64,000 nt of DNA from Lethocerus indicus (GCA_019843655.1 JACDQD010000103.1:930001-994000); one strand, 5' to 3'; counted from the first letter of the stretch, positions 1 to 12,845 are shown. Notes: generated from the sequence alone by a model not told the origin. Numbers and translations: made by a program.

Positions 1-3000
1 TCGGGTTTTCCGAGGTTAATTGGGCTCAATGAAAATTTGAATCGATTAGGGGCGGGACTCGAGTACTCCTTAAAACTGGCTCACGGATACGTCCTAATGA
101 AATGACAGGGAGGTGGATTCCTTTCAGTTTCAGAAATTATTTCTGACCCTACTCTGTACGTCGAGTAGTAGACATTCCGGGACGACATTCATATATTGTA
201 CAGTTCATCGAACATTCTTCAATACCGTATCTGAAATTATTGAATTTCGTTGGAAGTAAAACCGTATTTTCTGAATTTCGGCCAGGTTGTTGGATTCAAT
301 TGAACGGTATCCGAAACAAAAAGAAACTTGTTGTATACACTTCTGATAATATACCCAAGTTAAAAATACTTAGACATAGATTTTATCGGGGATGTTGATA
401 CATGTTTTCCAAGACCAGAACTTGAATTACACTAACTTGCGGTAGTATCGCCTAATACAGTGGCAAGAATCTCTTGAAGCTTTTCCGGGATTTTCCTTTG
501 TGTGGAAACCACCCGAGCGGGGGGCCCCATTGGACGGGTATTCGCCCTCTCCTTCTTCGCCCCTCTAGGGGGAGCTTCCGACCGCTCGCAACCCGCACTG
601 CTACCACCATCAGTGTCCTACTGAATAGATCGACTTGGGATCTTATATACATCCGACGATGGGGTGTCGTTCATCCTCCTCGGATTATGACTTGTCTGTC
701 GTCCCTATTGATCTATTGGTGTGATTTTCAATACTGAAGCCGTCTTGTTGTATTATTTCCGACGGAAGGATGAATTGAATCCGGTTAATTCGCACCTGGT
801 TATTTTAATCATAACGAATGAAAAAAGAAACCCGGACAATAAACCTGTTTTAAGCGTCTGAAATTTACTGTGTGTAGCTCCCAATCGTCCGCCCGCCGTA
901 TTGTCCTTTAGAAGCGCACAGGTTTCGAGGATTTATTGAAATTGTACGGCGGATACGGAACAAAAAAAAGGATAAAAAAGAAAGGGATCATTGTTGCTAC
1001 AATTTGGATGGGTCATTGGACGCCCGTCTGGTTCAATGGGGGGCAATCAACTGTTCAAAGAGTCGGCGGCTCCCGTCGACCAACGGTAACGAACCTGCGA
1101 CCGCGAGATTTGTTTTTTTTTCTATTTTCCACCATTCATCGTTTGTCTTCCTCCCCTCCGATAATTTACATTGTGTCCCGATATTAATTTGTGGAGGGGG
1201 CCGGGGAGGGAGGTGGCGTACAGCCGTTCTGAAAACTGCATATTGAAAATATTCGTCCAACTGCACACAGTGAGCGATGATTGGGGGGTCCGGCATGAAA
1301 AAGGCCGGGAGAATTTGCGTACGCATTGCGGCCTGTTCAATTAGAAGGAAAACAATAGTTCATTGAACAAATGAATTCACGTACCCATCAAATAATACTG
1401 CGGCATATTCACTTCGAAATAATAGTTTATTACATAAATTGTATCTATATTCCTATAAGAAATATTGTATTCTAGCTTCCGAATCATTTTTCAGTTTTCT
1501 TTTAGTGAATCACAACTCTAAAAACAAAAATTGATTTATAGCTGCTAACACACTGTTTCTAAGGGTGTCGGAATATTCGCTGAATGCGTATTTTGCCGGA
1601 ATAACTTCCCTTTTTACGGATTCAAAGAAATCTATCGATAACATTTTCAATGGGCAGAGTATTTTCAATGAGGAATAATCGCCGATGCGTGTGAATTCGT
1701 GAGGACAAATTGCTGGAAATGTATCCTACCATTTGTCACAAAGTTACACTTTAAATACAAAAGGATTGTTAATTCGAATGAAAATACTGTGTATAGCTTT
1801 CAAAGAAACTCCCCCACTCTATTAGACAGTGGAAAATCCGTATGTAACCGCTGGAAAATTGAGCTCAATTATAATTAATTAACTACTGTATTACATGAAT
1901 AACTGCTGACAATGCCTGAATTTATTAATTGGCCGATGCGGCTCATTTTCCATATCGGAGGGTTCATATTTCAGCCTGAACGTAAATTATCGAAGTGTTA
2001 ATAATTATACTATTAATAACTATGTTCATTTATTTTCGGCAGAATGTAAGACAAAAATCAATTTCAATGTTAATATATAAAATATAAAATATTTCATGTT
2101 GATATGTAAATAGTACCCTCTTGTAAAACTTAGTATTCACATCTTTAAATACCGGTATCTAACATGTTTCGGTTTAATTTTCTTTCTTTTTACGATTCTT
2201 ATACATGTACGGTTGTACTATGAAATACGGGAAGAAAAACGATTGTTAGTAAATTCAATGGACGTGAGTCCAGTGCATTTAGATTCGTTAAAAGTAAGTA
2301 ACTGGAGCGGTGTCCGATTGTGCGAGCCTGCTGTTGAAAACACCCTTCGTTATCGGGCTTAGACATTCAATTGGTTTTTTAGCACTAAATCACCGCGTTC
2401 TCTCTCACCCCTATTCCCGGCACCTTTGGCGTTAAAATTCGCTACCTGACTGCGGGGGGGGGGGCGGGGAACCTATCTGTTCGAAAATCCATCATCGTTG
2501 AGCGGGCTGTTCCGATCCCGTCCGACTTCAGGGCCGGGTTTTTGCTCGCCCGCTCGTTTGTTCACAGCGAATAATGCCATATCGATTCGATCCACCTCCC
2601 CTCCCCCCGTTCCCTTTACCGAAGGCACCGTTAATTTGCGCGTACAGCCCTCATACCCCTTGGAGTGATTAGGTCAGCGAATCTTCCCTCGGAAACGGTA
2701 AATCAGCGCTTGCCTCTGGATATAAAAATAATTTTAGAATCCGCATTACAGGTTCTTACTGAAGTCTACTTCCCGATAAAAAAAAATATTATGGGGCGAG
2801 TCCCAGGCTTTCAGTGAAATTTAAATTTGAATTCATCGATAGTTTTTTTAAATAACATCAACATAATGAAAAATTTTAGAATTTTAAAAATCCTTACGTA
2901 CAGTGTTACAAATATATACCATTAGTGAATTTCTGCGATTATATTCTACATTAAAAATAAGAATTTAATGATTTAATACCTCGGACAGATTTTTGAAAAA

Positions 3001-3297
3001 TTCGCAATGAAGATACGGAAAGGAATCTCTCTCAGGACGTTCGTCCTGCGGAATCTGGCGGTAGGGATGGATATCCGACTAAAGGAGGCCGCAGGAGCCC
3101 ATAAATACTGGTAATAAGACGGCTGACCTCTTCTCGTGTTTGATATATGTACAGGTCGCGGTCACTACACGGGGAGGGGGGGCCGTTACAGAGCGACCTA
3201 TCAGCACTGAGACCCGGGAATAGTGGCGGGGGGCGGGGTGGTTGAGGGTAGGAGGGAGAGTATATAAATAACAGTTATTAGAGCGGGACATTGTGCC

Positions 3298-3298
<1 letters not shown>
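1..3298. other. Non-coding stretch, no gene seen
   Basis: AT-rich with GC-rich islands near 0.5-0.6, 1.0-1.3 and 2.4-2.6 kb; a GGGGGGGGGG run lies near 2455. Short frames overlap on both strands in the GC-rich parts and match nothing recognisable. Confidence 0.6.

Positions 3299-3346
<48 letters not shown>
3299..3346 (+). repeat. (GA)n microsatellite
   Basis: A near-perfect GA run of about 30 nt, interrupted by GGGG and resumed to 3346. Such tracts bind GAGA-type factors in insects. A TATATAAATA lies ~40 bp upstream (about 3260-3269), but no transcript can be inferred. Confidence 0.9.
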
Positions 3347-3728
3347 AGTGAAGAAATTTATTATCCGAGCGCAAAAGACAAATAGCGGCCGATTTATTTG
3401 CCGATTATGTGGCTCCCAAACCGAGTTTCACGATTTTGCTTTATGATCCGCGCCAAATCATGGCAAACGCGTGGTCAGGTGTCGGGCCACGTTTGTCCTC
3501 GTCCCGCGCCCATTGTCCCTCTGCGAACGAAATCTAAAATAGCGTATTAATGACACAATATTTAAACATATTGGCAGTATAACCATTATATTATAAGTAT
3601 TCTTTTTCTATTCATCTCTATTATATTGATTGAATTAATGAAAAATGATCATCTGGCTGAAAATGACGGGAAAAAAATATTGGTCTGCAATCGATTGGAT
3701 AAGCGTTGTCGGGTTAGTTGATTAATCA

Positions 3729-3789
3729 TACGGCGCTGATACCGAACTCGCATGACACTACTGCTGGCGTATTTAGTATTAGCGCCGTA
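3729..3789. other. 61-nt hairpin with 14-bp stem
   Basis: TACGGCGCTGATAC (3729-3742) pairs with GTATTAGCGCCGTA (3776-3789); 13 of 14 positions are Watson-Crick and the other is G-T. The loop is 33 nt. The stem is short for an animal miRNA precursor and flanking pairing does not extend it. It could also be a decayed foldback insertion. Confidence 0.5.
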
Positions 3790-4072
3790 CTCATCTCGGA
3801 CATTTTTTAGTTATGTATTTTATTGAATATATCATTTAATTGCGAACATTTTGATTTTAGACTGAATTATTTTGCATGCTATTAATACTAGAAACAATTT
3901 AATGCGTTATAAAAATAACGGATATAATGTATATAATCTCCCCTTTTTCTATTTTCTTCTTAGTTTAAATCTTTTTTGCCATTGAAATTAAGATATATGG
4001 GACACCCTCGTAAAAAATCTTCTCTATACGTCGGCGAGTATGTAGATTTGTCGAAAAATTTAATTTCAAAAG

Positions 4073-4094
4073 GTAAGTAGTACTCACTACTTAC
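4073..4094. other. Perfect 9-bp palindrome around a donor-like sequence
   Basis: GTAAGTAGT (4073-4081), loop ACTC, then ACTACTTAC (4086-4094). The left arm is a consensus 5' splice site preceded by AG, and the right arm gives GTAAGT on the minus strand, so the same donor motif reads on both strands. No matching acceptor was found. Confidence 0.45.
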
Positions 4095-6042
4095 TTCCGA
4101 CCGTTATCGGTCATGGATCGCTGAATGATCTGATCTGCGAATGACCGTTGGAGAGAGCCGATAACCTAATTGGTGTGGTCCCCTCATTAGCTCCTCCCCG
4201 CTCACACAATAATAGCTGTACGTGAGGATGTCGTTATAAGATCAAATATAATTAGCATCGAAACATTGTTGTTTCAATGACGGGGGCCCCTTCCCCCGGG
4301 ACTCAGCAGGGAGCGAGTTCTCGACGCGTAATTTCGAGTAACGCCCTCCGAGGCGCTGTTCCAAATGCAGGTCTCGGGATTGCCGCAATCGTCGGATTGC
4401 ATCGGCTTCTTAACCCATTAGACTAGCGCCGATCGTTACCGCCGTTCCATTTCGGATTCCATCATTTCACTGGGAATCTTTCCTCCCGATTACGGACGCC
4501 GTTAGGTTTTACCGTCCCATCTATCTAGTAACCGTTTTATCATTAGTAAACTGAATTACATCCCGTCGCTGCATTTTTTGACCCACGGGTCAAATATTCG
4601 GTTCGATCCCCCGTACGTCCCGTTTTTACGATACTGAGGGCACCTCCCGCCTTTCACATTTCTCTATCGCGTATTTTTGATTCTTACTCCATCCAGGCTG
4701 TCCAGGACAAGAGAGGTTCATGCATAATGCATCCGTATACAATATTGATACCTCCTTTTTATACTCTTTGTTTCGTCCCTCCTGCCGAACGTCCGATGTA
4801 TATTTATTTATTTAATTTCCGGATTCTATTTCTCTCGTATTCAGCCGGCGTCTCTCGTCGGGGGGAGAGTTTGCATCTGCACATTTCCATACGACTTCTG
4901 TCTCGACTCGCATTTCCCCATTGAAGGGCTCTCGACCCTATTCTGTTTTCTATTAGCGGGAAACATTATCTCGTTATTCGTCTAACTTGTAGGCCGATCA
5001 CGTACACAACAGCTACCTGTAGTGGCTACTAGGCGTATAAAACGCCAAATAAATAAACGTTTTTTTCGGAAGTATTGTCCATTATTGTGCAATGTCTTTA
5101 GGACTGCAGTTGCGTTGCCGGGATACTTACTTCCTAGTTTACGCAGTCCAGAACTAACGCGTTTTAGAGATTAAGTTAACTATCCGGCTGTCCTATGAAC
5201 TAAGTTTCTGAAGATAGAAACGCTATACCATTTTGACAAAGATTATATCGCAGGTATAGCATAGGAATCCCTTTCTCTGGTACGAATTTATTTTTATCAA
5301 ACATATAATACTACAAGTCCTTTTTAATAACAAAATTCTTGAAGGGTAGTTGTGATTAAGAGAATGTCAATTATTTCTTGAATGAAAATACATAATAAAT
5401 TTATTGCAGCAGTTGTATAATATAAAACATTTAAAAGTATTCCGTGCCTCTCTCTCGGTGGACCCTATGTTAGATCGAAATTTGACATTAAGGTAATGTG
5501 TTGGTCTCACCCTTAATGACACACGTGATTTGCCTTCAATCCTGCGGCACGTTTCAATATTAATTTTAAATAAGCATTTATTCCCCTCGCCTTTTTTTTG
5601 TCGCCCGTGAGGCAGTGTACGTAACTCCCTTTTAAGGGCTCGGTGTGCGAAAGTATTCGCCCCGAATAAAAGGGTGGAATTTAAAACTTGCCAGCAGTCA
5701 AAGTAATTCGATGTTTATAAAAGGTGTGTCGGATCGCACCTGTGGACCAGTGACAGTACCGCCAGCCAGCCCGTCCATACCTTTTCTTCAGTCACAGACG
5801 GAGAGTGTGAGAGCCACTCTGAAATATTCATGAGGGGACGCGGCATGCATATGGAACCGAAACTCCTGGCGTTTCCTTCGAAACTTTCGTTGTGCTCCGG
5901 GCACCCAATTATTCGGTCCGGAACTCCCGAAAAAGGAATTCGCCCACTTTTCCCTTTCCAATTTAATTGTTCATATTACAAACGAGGTTCTGCCAAACTT
6001 CTCTAATTACTATTTCAATTACCGGAACGAGCTCTTTGGGAG

Positions 6043-6093
6043 CTCTCTCTTCTCTTCTTTTTCTTCCTTCTTCATTTTTTCTTTCTTTTTTTT
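6043..6093 (+). repeat. Polypyrimidine tract
   Basis: About 50 nt of almost pure C/T (CTCTTCTCTTC, TTTTTCTTCC and similar). A second pyrimidine-rich stretch ending in ATTTCAG at 6121 makes a good acceptor in isolation. No donor follows at a plausible distance with a recognisable exon, so I annotate only the tract. Confidence 0.75.
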
Positions 6094-6609
6094 ATCGCGC
6101 ACTCTTTTCATTCAATTTCAGAAAAGGGACGGGGAGCTACAAAAGCGATTTTAAACCGCTTTCCGCAATACCGCCCCCCGCTCTCTGCCGCTTGAGTCCT
6201 TACATTATAATTCCCGGCCCCGGGGGGGTTATCTTTGCCCCGGGAGCGTGTTAAATGGGCAGAGCGCGAGATATTAATTACCGCCGGGAAGAAGCCCCCA
6301 GTTCCGCCGGAGAAACGCCGCCGACGCTAACGGGGGAACAAACTTTTTTATTGCTCCCTCTCTATTGCATTTGGAACGGCCGTAAAGCCCGGCACCGGGA
6401 ATTTGTTTTTGTTGCCGCTAAGGATAAACAAAAAAACCGGTAAGGACTTTGTCGCCTCGAGAGAAAATGCTTGGGCGAAGGGCCGAAGCCTCCGTAGTGA
6501 TGGATTCCAGTCTTTACGGCTGCATAAGACTTTCAATTTAAACTGGCGTCGTTCGACGAATTTATCTCCGCTATTGGAAAATTGCATATTTTTCCTCCTT
6601 CTCTTATTA

Positions 6610-6669
6610 CCATAACGGGCCACGTGAATTGCCATAACGGGCCACGTGCATTGCCATACCGGGCAACGG
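6610..6669 (+). repeat. 22-bp tandem repeat carrying CACGTG E-boxes
   Basis: Two copies of a 22-bp unit (CCATAACGGGCCACGTG plus AATTG or CATTG) at 6610-6631 and 6632-6653 differ at one base. A diverged third, partial copy follows to 6669. Each full copy has a palindromic CACGTG (6621-6626 and 6643-6648), the recognition site of Myc/Max/USF and Clock/Cycle-type bHLH factors. Two such sites spaced 22 bp apart lie about two helical turns from each other. Confidence 0.8.
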
Positions 6670-7717
6670 TCCCGAGTGCTTATGTAATATTCACACCGTG
6701 AACTTAAAATTTATGCGAATTTATAATATTCAAGTCCGCAATAGGTGAAGAGAAGTTGAAGAGATTTCTGCATATCATCACTTTTACAAATGTCGGTTCC
6801 CTCTCACTCGTTAGGGCTACCATTAGTGTTCCAGAAAGTTACGAGAATTTCAGATCTATTGAGACTCATATTAAATTGCAATTTTTTTTGCTATACCGAT
6901 ATGCGCATAATATACAATTTATTTTACAGTAAAAGTAGGAAACACGCAAATCCGAAAAAATGAATACCATTTTACGAAATTAATTAATTGGAAGTAAACC
7001 CTAACTATCAAAAAAATTGCCTTATTACCTTATTTTGTTTATGACGTACTATTTACATAAGTTATTTCAACGAACTTGCTTCAAACGCAATACTAATTAA
7101 GGCGACATTTATGAATTTTGGATCTATTTTACCAATAAATAAATGAATGTTGGTCTGGGCGTGAAGAAGCGAATATTGTCGTCCGAATATAGTTAATCGG
7201 CTGTTGGCCGAGGAGGTGGCGGAAAGGTTGCTACCTTCAGAAATAACAGGGTGGCAAGAGTGTAACCCCATTGGCAGTACCAACTCCTTTAGGGAAGTAC
7301 CAACAAAGGGTACCGGAGGAATAATTGCGCCGACGCCGACTATTTGGACCCAGTGACCCGTGACGGGATTTCACCACTTAAAAGGCACATTGCCAGACGG
7401 CTGAAAGAGCCTTAGTAGCAGTCGTTGGAACCCGAGGCGCCGATCAAAGATCAAAAATAAAATATGTTTTTCAGATTCTTAAAAACTGAAATGTCGCCAC
7501 CTCATAAAATAAATTCCGCGACCTGTACTAGCGATTTATTGTTAACGAAAAATCTCCAATAATTTAAAAATAAATAGAAACAATTTTATCACTGAAAACA
7601 ATTAGTGACAATGTTGATTTTGTTTTTTGTTGTATTTGAATGAAGAAAGCGTGTCCACATAGATCTTTACATAAAGACCTTTTTCATCATATGTGCATTT
7701 ATACTAAAATTTCCCAC

Positions 7718-7788
7718 TTTACTAAAATGATTCATTCTTTGTTTCAGGTAAGACAGCTGACATATTCTTCTGGATGCTAACCGTAAGT
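7718..7788 (+). other. Candidate recursive splice site with 35-nt RS-microexon (site 1)
   Basis: Seen: a branch-point-like TTTACTAAAA (7718-7727) and a pyrimidine-rich stretch lead to TTTCAG ending at 7747. GTAAGA follows immediately at 7748, so acceptor and donor are fused. A second donor, GTAAGT, lies at 7783-7788 and defines a 35-nt microexon, 7748-7782. Known: at ratchet points in long introns the upstream exon joins the AG and regenerates a 5' splice site, which is then used for the next step; in the RS-exon form a weaker downstream donor competes. Here that donor has C at -1, which favours use of the regenerated site. Reading frames 1 and 2 of the microexon contain TAA; frame 3 is open (11 codons). 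Inference: the + strand is transcribed and 7.7 kb lies in a long intron. An ordinary 35-nt microexon is the alternative. The sister site at 41.4 kb raises confidence. Confidence 0.6.
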
Positions 7789-10700
7789 CATGATTCATTT
7801 TGTATTTGGTATAGAGACGTTTATTATTTTATTGTATCCCATGGCACGTTCGGTAAATATCCCTAGTATTCAACTTCCTATATTATAAAGTATTAATACT
7901 AACAAATCATAAATGTTAGTGAAAATAAAGAAAAGAAATAATAACGTATTCAATTTACAAAGTCATCTAAGTTATATTCACCGGAGTGTTAATTAACTTG
8001 TAGGCTTATCAGCATGTTTGTCGTTAAAAAAAATAATTTCTTTTGCGTGGAGTTTTTGAAATGGTAAATTTAAATTATTAATGATAATCAGTCCTCGGTT
8101 CGAGATTATGTGTAATGGGATTTATTCGTTTGAGGAATTATTGAAATATATTTCGCTACGCTTCTAGTTTGTCGTTAACCGTAGCTGACCTCGTGCGTTC
8201 AAGTACCAACATCTCTCAGGGAACAATTGCTCCCATCGCTAGAGCCGTTTCGACGCTGGCAGATAAATACAATTTATGCCCGCCCCTTGTGTTGTTGTTT
8301 TTTGTTATTCTTCTTATCGTAAACCGAAGTTTTCATCAGAACTTATGCCCCTGGTATCCTGGCCGGGAACCATTAAAGGTTTTATCGGCCAATAAAACTA
8401 TATTGGAGGGCCGGTGGCTACCGCCGCTACCCCGTATGCTATAACCGAGGACGGCCTCCCGTTTTCGGTCGGTATAGAGCGGGCTTCCGTTATACAAAGA
8501 GTCAGAAATTGATCATATATCATATTCAAGAATGATGAAGTCATTAGTTATCCATTGGAGTTATAAATTCTTTTGAGCCTCGATGATTTTAGTTGTACAT
8601 TAAGCCTGTTAAAATTGCAAATAATTATTAATTCTAAAACATAATACAACACTGTAGAACTCAACAATATGTTCACGAATTGTTCTCGACTTGCATATAA
8701 TATGGACACAATATTAAACTATATAATGAATTCTGAAAGGGAAAGTGAAAATATTCGCCTAAAAGTAATTTCCCTAGCACTGAGCATTCCCTGTGGCCTG
8801 TGGTCAGAACCAATTGACCCCACCCAGTGGGCGAGAGCAACGAAAGGCCGTTGAATTAGCCAAATTGGGAACCGTGTCGGCCCCCGTTCGAGCCCTCACC
8901 CTCCTGCGGCGTCGCCAACCGCCTTACTTTGAACAACGGCAAGTTTGTAGATACGGGAATGTACCTAATTCAAGACTGGACTAATTCAACGGGACAGTGG
9001 CGCATGTAATCGTTCCGAAGGGGCGAAGAAGGAAACACTAAAAATTTTATGACTATTTTCCGGACCAATGGTCATATGGTACCTCGTAATATTAGAAATT
9101 CACGTGCGCATTTCGGCCAGTGAGTGTTGTTGGTATTCCATACCTTCCCTGAACCTTTAATAGGTATCTTAACTTATGTTATTCATTTGGAACTCAACTA
9201 GACCTCCTTGTCATTCGTGCGATTTCTGCTTCCACTAGACTTTCGAGTTTTACTCTAGAACGTCAACTCGCTTGATATTACAAGTTTCGGCTGAAGAAAT
9301 GTTAGGATAATATTTCCCTCCATCCCGCAGATGGTTTCCGATAAGTGACCGATGGCCGTTCACAACTTACTCCAAATGCCTGCAATAAATACGTTTTACC
9401 GGGCAGTGTCCTCAATTCGCCAAACAGGAAAAAAACCCTTCATCGGGCGTCAATTGTTATACGGGCGCAATAAAAGTGTAGAGAGCGCGTCAGACAACGC
9501 CCGGCCAATATCCCGGTGCGCCGGTGCACGGACCTAAATTGCGCCCGCGGCGGCCTCCAGCGAAATGAAATATACGAAGTGGAACCGCCCCCCCCCGAAC
9601 CCCTGTGGTTTACTGCGGTTTTTCGAGCCAAGAATTAATCGCGCCTATAAATAGGGGCCAATGTATCGCGCCACTTGTGATTTTAGCGGTCGAGCGTAGC
9701 ACCGACGTACCCCCGACTTTTTCATTTGCGAGAGGCGTTTCAAGTTTTTACGCCCGGTCGTAACGTTTCGCGAGAATGACAGTTGGCCTCCCCCCTACAA
9801 AAATGGTCAGTACTCACCGAGAAGCCTGAACAGTATAGGAATACTCCATCTAGGCCGGATATTAATTATTTGAAATATGAACTTGAAGTCATTTTAAACA
9901 AATTCAAATCATTGAATCAGAATTTTGGAACAAATTTTATATTAAATAATTATAAAATGTTTCTAAAATAAATAAATTCATCGTTTTATGACAACTGATA
10001 TTACACTTATGTTGGAAAGAGTTTAAAATATACCATCACATGGTAATATATTAACGCCTACTTTACGACAGTATATTTCCCCCCACTAACATCGTCGTGG
10101 TGTACCATAAAATATTAGTAGTATTTCTAAAATATTCCGTATTATTTTCCAATAGTTTTTTTATTTCTCCTGATAGAAATCATTACAATTTACATGATAA
10201 GGCAAACTGTGTTTTATTTGAATTGTGCCTGTCCTCGCAAACAGACTAATATCAGGGTAATGTCTTTCCCCCACCTCCTCGGGCACTCATTTTTCAAAAA
10301 GCACCGGTTACGGCCGTGCACGCAACACCGTAAAGGCGGAAGGGGCCCGCCGGAAAGCTCCGGGCCCCGGGAAAGGGGCCCGCCGTCTCGGCTCGAATAA
10401 TTTTCAACCTCCCGACCTCGTTGGCACCGTTTTACGCCTACGCCGTTATCCAATACCCCCCGAGAGTACGTACAACAATAAAGCGACCGAAGTTTATGGA
10501 CTTGAGGAAGAAGCACCTGTAATAAAACTGTCATTCCTTTAGAAAAGAATCACTAAATATTTTATTGCCGGCCTCCCGGTCCTAGGAATTGTGTTTAGCG
10601 TTCAGTATTCTGGGTCGAATATCAACCTGTATCTAGGAAGACAACCAGAGTATGCCGTATATAACACGTTTATATACTGTCCTAAGCATTACTGACAGTT

Positions 10701-11019
10701 TCCAAAAATTTTCATATTTCAAGTACTTTATTTCACCACCTTAATTCCATGATAATATTATAAAAAGCATTTCGTAACGAAATAAAATAAGACGAAGAAA
10801 ACTTTATATAGGCGGTTTGATTCTAATAATCAACTCGAAAGGGTGGACTCGGAATTTCTCTGCCGAGCAGGCATAGAAAAAAAATGCGGAAAATATTTTT
10901 CTGACTAACCCTAATTTGTCGGGGCTTCGTTTGGACTTAGCGCCCCTACACCCTATGGGGAGACAGTTAGCAGCGCCCGCTCAATGTGGGCCCGGGGGCA
11001 AATCCCGTACATATTAGAT
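7789..11019. other. Non-coding stretch, no gene seen
   Basis: Continuation of the inferred intron. A GC-rich knot at 10.33-10.39 kb contains AAGGGGCCCGCCG twice (10340-10352 and 10374-10386). No frame longer than about 106 codons, none with recognised motifs. Confidence 0.55.
9646..9653 (+). promoter_or_regulatory. TATA-box-like TATAAATA
   Basis: TATAAATA followed by GGGG, an arrangement common in TATA promoters. About 30 bp downstream there is only a weak initiator candidate, and no recognisable reading frame follows. Kept as low-confidence because the surrounding 9.5-9.8 kb is unusually GC-rich. Confidence 0.15.
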
Positions 11020-11379
11020 ATGCAAATGAGGCCGGAGACCTCAGCCAGTGGCGACCAGCGTTGCCGGCAAGCTTTTGTCTTAAGCGCTCGGCCGACCCAG
11101 CCGCACTTCCAACCTCTTAAGTAGCCCGACCCCCTACCACTACTAATATTGGATTAATCCCGTTTCTGAACGCTCCGACGTTTCCGGCCTCAAATATTGT
11201 CCCCTCCACTTTCCGCTTACTCTGTCGGCCGGCTTCTTGAACAAATTTTATAATATCAAGAAGTCATTGGCCACATAAATGCCAAATAACTCGTTAAAAT
11301 TAAATAGAATAAACTATTTTTTAAAAAAAGGCAGAATTAAACTTTTCTTTAGATAGATTAAATCAGTTCTCATTTGCAT
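11020..11379. promoter_or_regulatory. Opposed pair of POU octamers
   Basis: ATGCAAAT at 11020-11027 and its reverse complement ATTTGCAT at 11372-11379 are exact octamers 345 bp apart in opposite orientation, with a TTTTGCAT near-match just downstream (11390-11397). With the 56.4-57.0 kb cluster, these are the only exact octamers I noticed in the window. Confidence 0.3.
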
Positions 11380-12810
11380 AAATAGCGACATTTTGCATCT
11401 ACAATTCATTATGCACAAATTTATTGGAATTTATTCATTTGAGGAATAATGAAAACATTTTTAATATAGGCGATACAGTTTTTCTTTTTTTAATTTGTTT
11501 GTGAATCTACGTCTTCATTAGATTTTGTGTTCGATAAAAATTGTAATCCTTGGATGGATAAAGTTGTAATTATATTTTTGCAGAGTTCGTACTAATTATA
11601 CTGCCTTAATTGGTTAACTTTGATCTGAAAATTTAATAGGTCGCCGAGCTTATAATTTCAGTCGCAGTCTTAACTCTTTTAAAAGGGGATAGAATAATAA
11701 TCCGATTAAGTATTTAAACTCGTGCTGCACAATAGTTAAGTTAATGTCCCTACAATAAGACAGGCGGAGGAGTCTATAAGGGGTGGAAGGAAATACAGAG
11801 GCATTGTGCTCTAAAATTCAGCCGATTTAACTGAGATCCGTTGCCTTATTGCGCTCTCAACTTGTTTTAGCTCTCTCACTGTAAGTTTGTTTATAGCCCA
11901 GCTTTCTTCATTTGTTCATTTAATCAGTTAGAGTGCTGATTAGTATCGACACAACTGCATAGACATTTTCGAATGCTTAGTCATTTAATGCGATGGGCAA
12001 TATTTAATTCAATACCTTTTAAAACCAATTGCTATTAATTTTGGGATTAGAATGCCAAATCGTGATATTGTGATATTAATAATAGTATTAAAATTAGTTC
12101 ATCTTGGAAGTTAATTAGTTTAAACTCGCATTGAGAATATTGATTTGCAAAATTTTTATTCTGCAGTATTTCTCGGTAGAATTTATTTTGAATAATTTAA
12201 AATGATCAATGTCTTTCTATTATGAGAATGTATTTTGAGTTCTGTTTTCTTTTGTCTCTGTCTAGCGAAGACTCTGTATTTTTTATGGCTAGATTGTCCA
12301 GAATGGCTTTAATGGCTTATAGTTTGAGCTTTAATATTTAAAACTTAATTTCGCGGTTAAATCGGATTGATGGCGGCACCAAAAGCGGCCTAATAGGCTA
12401 AGTTTTGATTGAACGCCAGATCGGGAAAGATTTAGGGGTCACTGGGGCGGACTTTTGGGTGGTGAGGCCTTCTCCCTGTATAAGTTGGCTTTTGAGAGAG
12501 CCGCGTGCAACAAGTGCTCCACGGGCCCACTAGCGCTCTTTCCCAAACGCACACTCATTCTCATTTCCATTGCTTATTCTGTTCATCAGAAGTATTCTGG
12601 AGATCTAACCGAGTCAGGTTTTGACAGGGGTTAACCATTGGTAACTTTCCCATTATCAGCTAATTTAGTCATAATTTCTTGCATTTATTTAATCGTTACG
12701 ATAGTAACGTCAGCAATAAACATGAGGAATTTCGTCCCACGATATGCTCTCATATATAGCATAGTTATTGAATATATAAAAGATGTTAATTTTATTATTT
12801 AAAAAAAATT

Positions 12811-12845
12811 TGGTGTTCCATGAACTACTACTTCATGGGTTACCA
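12811..12845. other. Short hairpin
   Basis: CCATGAA (12818-12824), loop CTACTAC, TTCATGG (12832-12838). TGGT/ACCA adds an outer stem beyond a 3x3 internal loop. Probably incidental. Confidence 0.35.

Noticed and set aside
4596..4612. GGTTCGATCCC resembling a tRNA B-box
   Set aside because: The flanking bases do not form a T-arm stem and no A-box or acceptor stem lies at the right distance.
5030..5046. GGCGTATAAAACGCC palindrome with TATAAAA
   Set aside because: Only 5-bp arms; no initiator or reading frame downstream to support a promoter.
6094..6121. Good 3' splice acceptor (pyrimidine-rich, ending ATTTCAG)
   Set aside because: No donor at plausible exon distance and no conserved coding sequence after it; not followed by GT, so not a ratchet site.
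10214..10534. 106-codon minus-strand frame and its + strand overlap
   Set aside because: Created by a GC-rich local duplication with few stop codons; no conserved domain.
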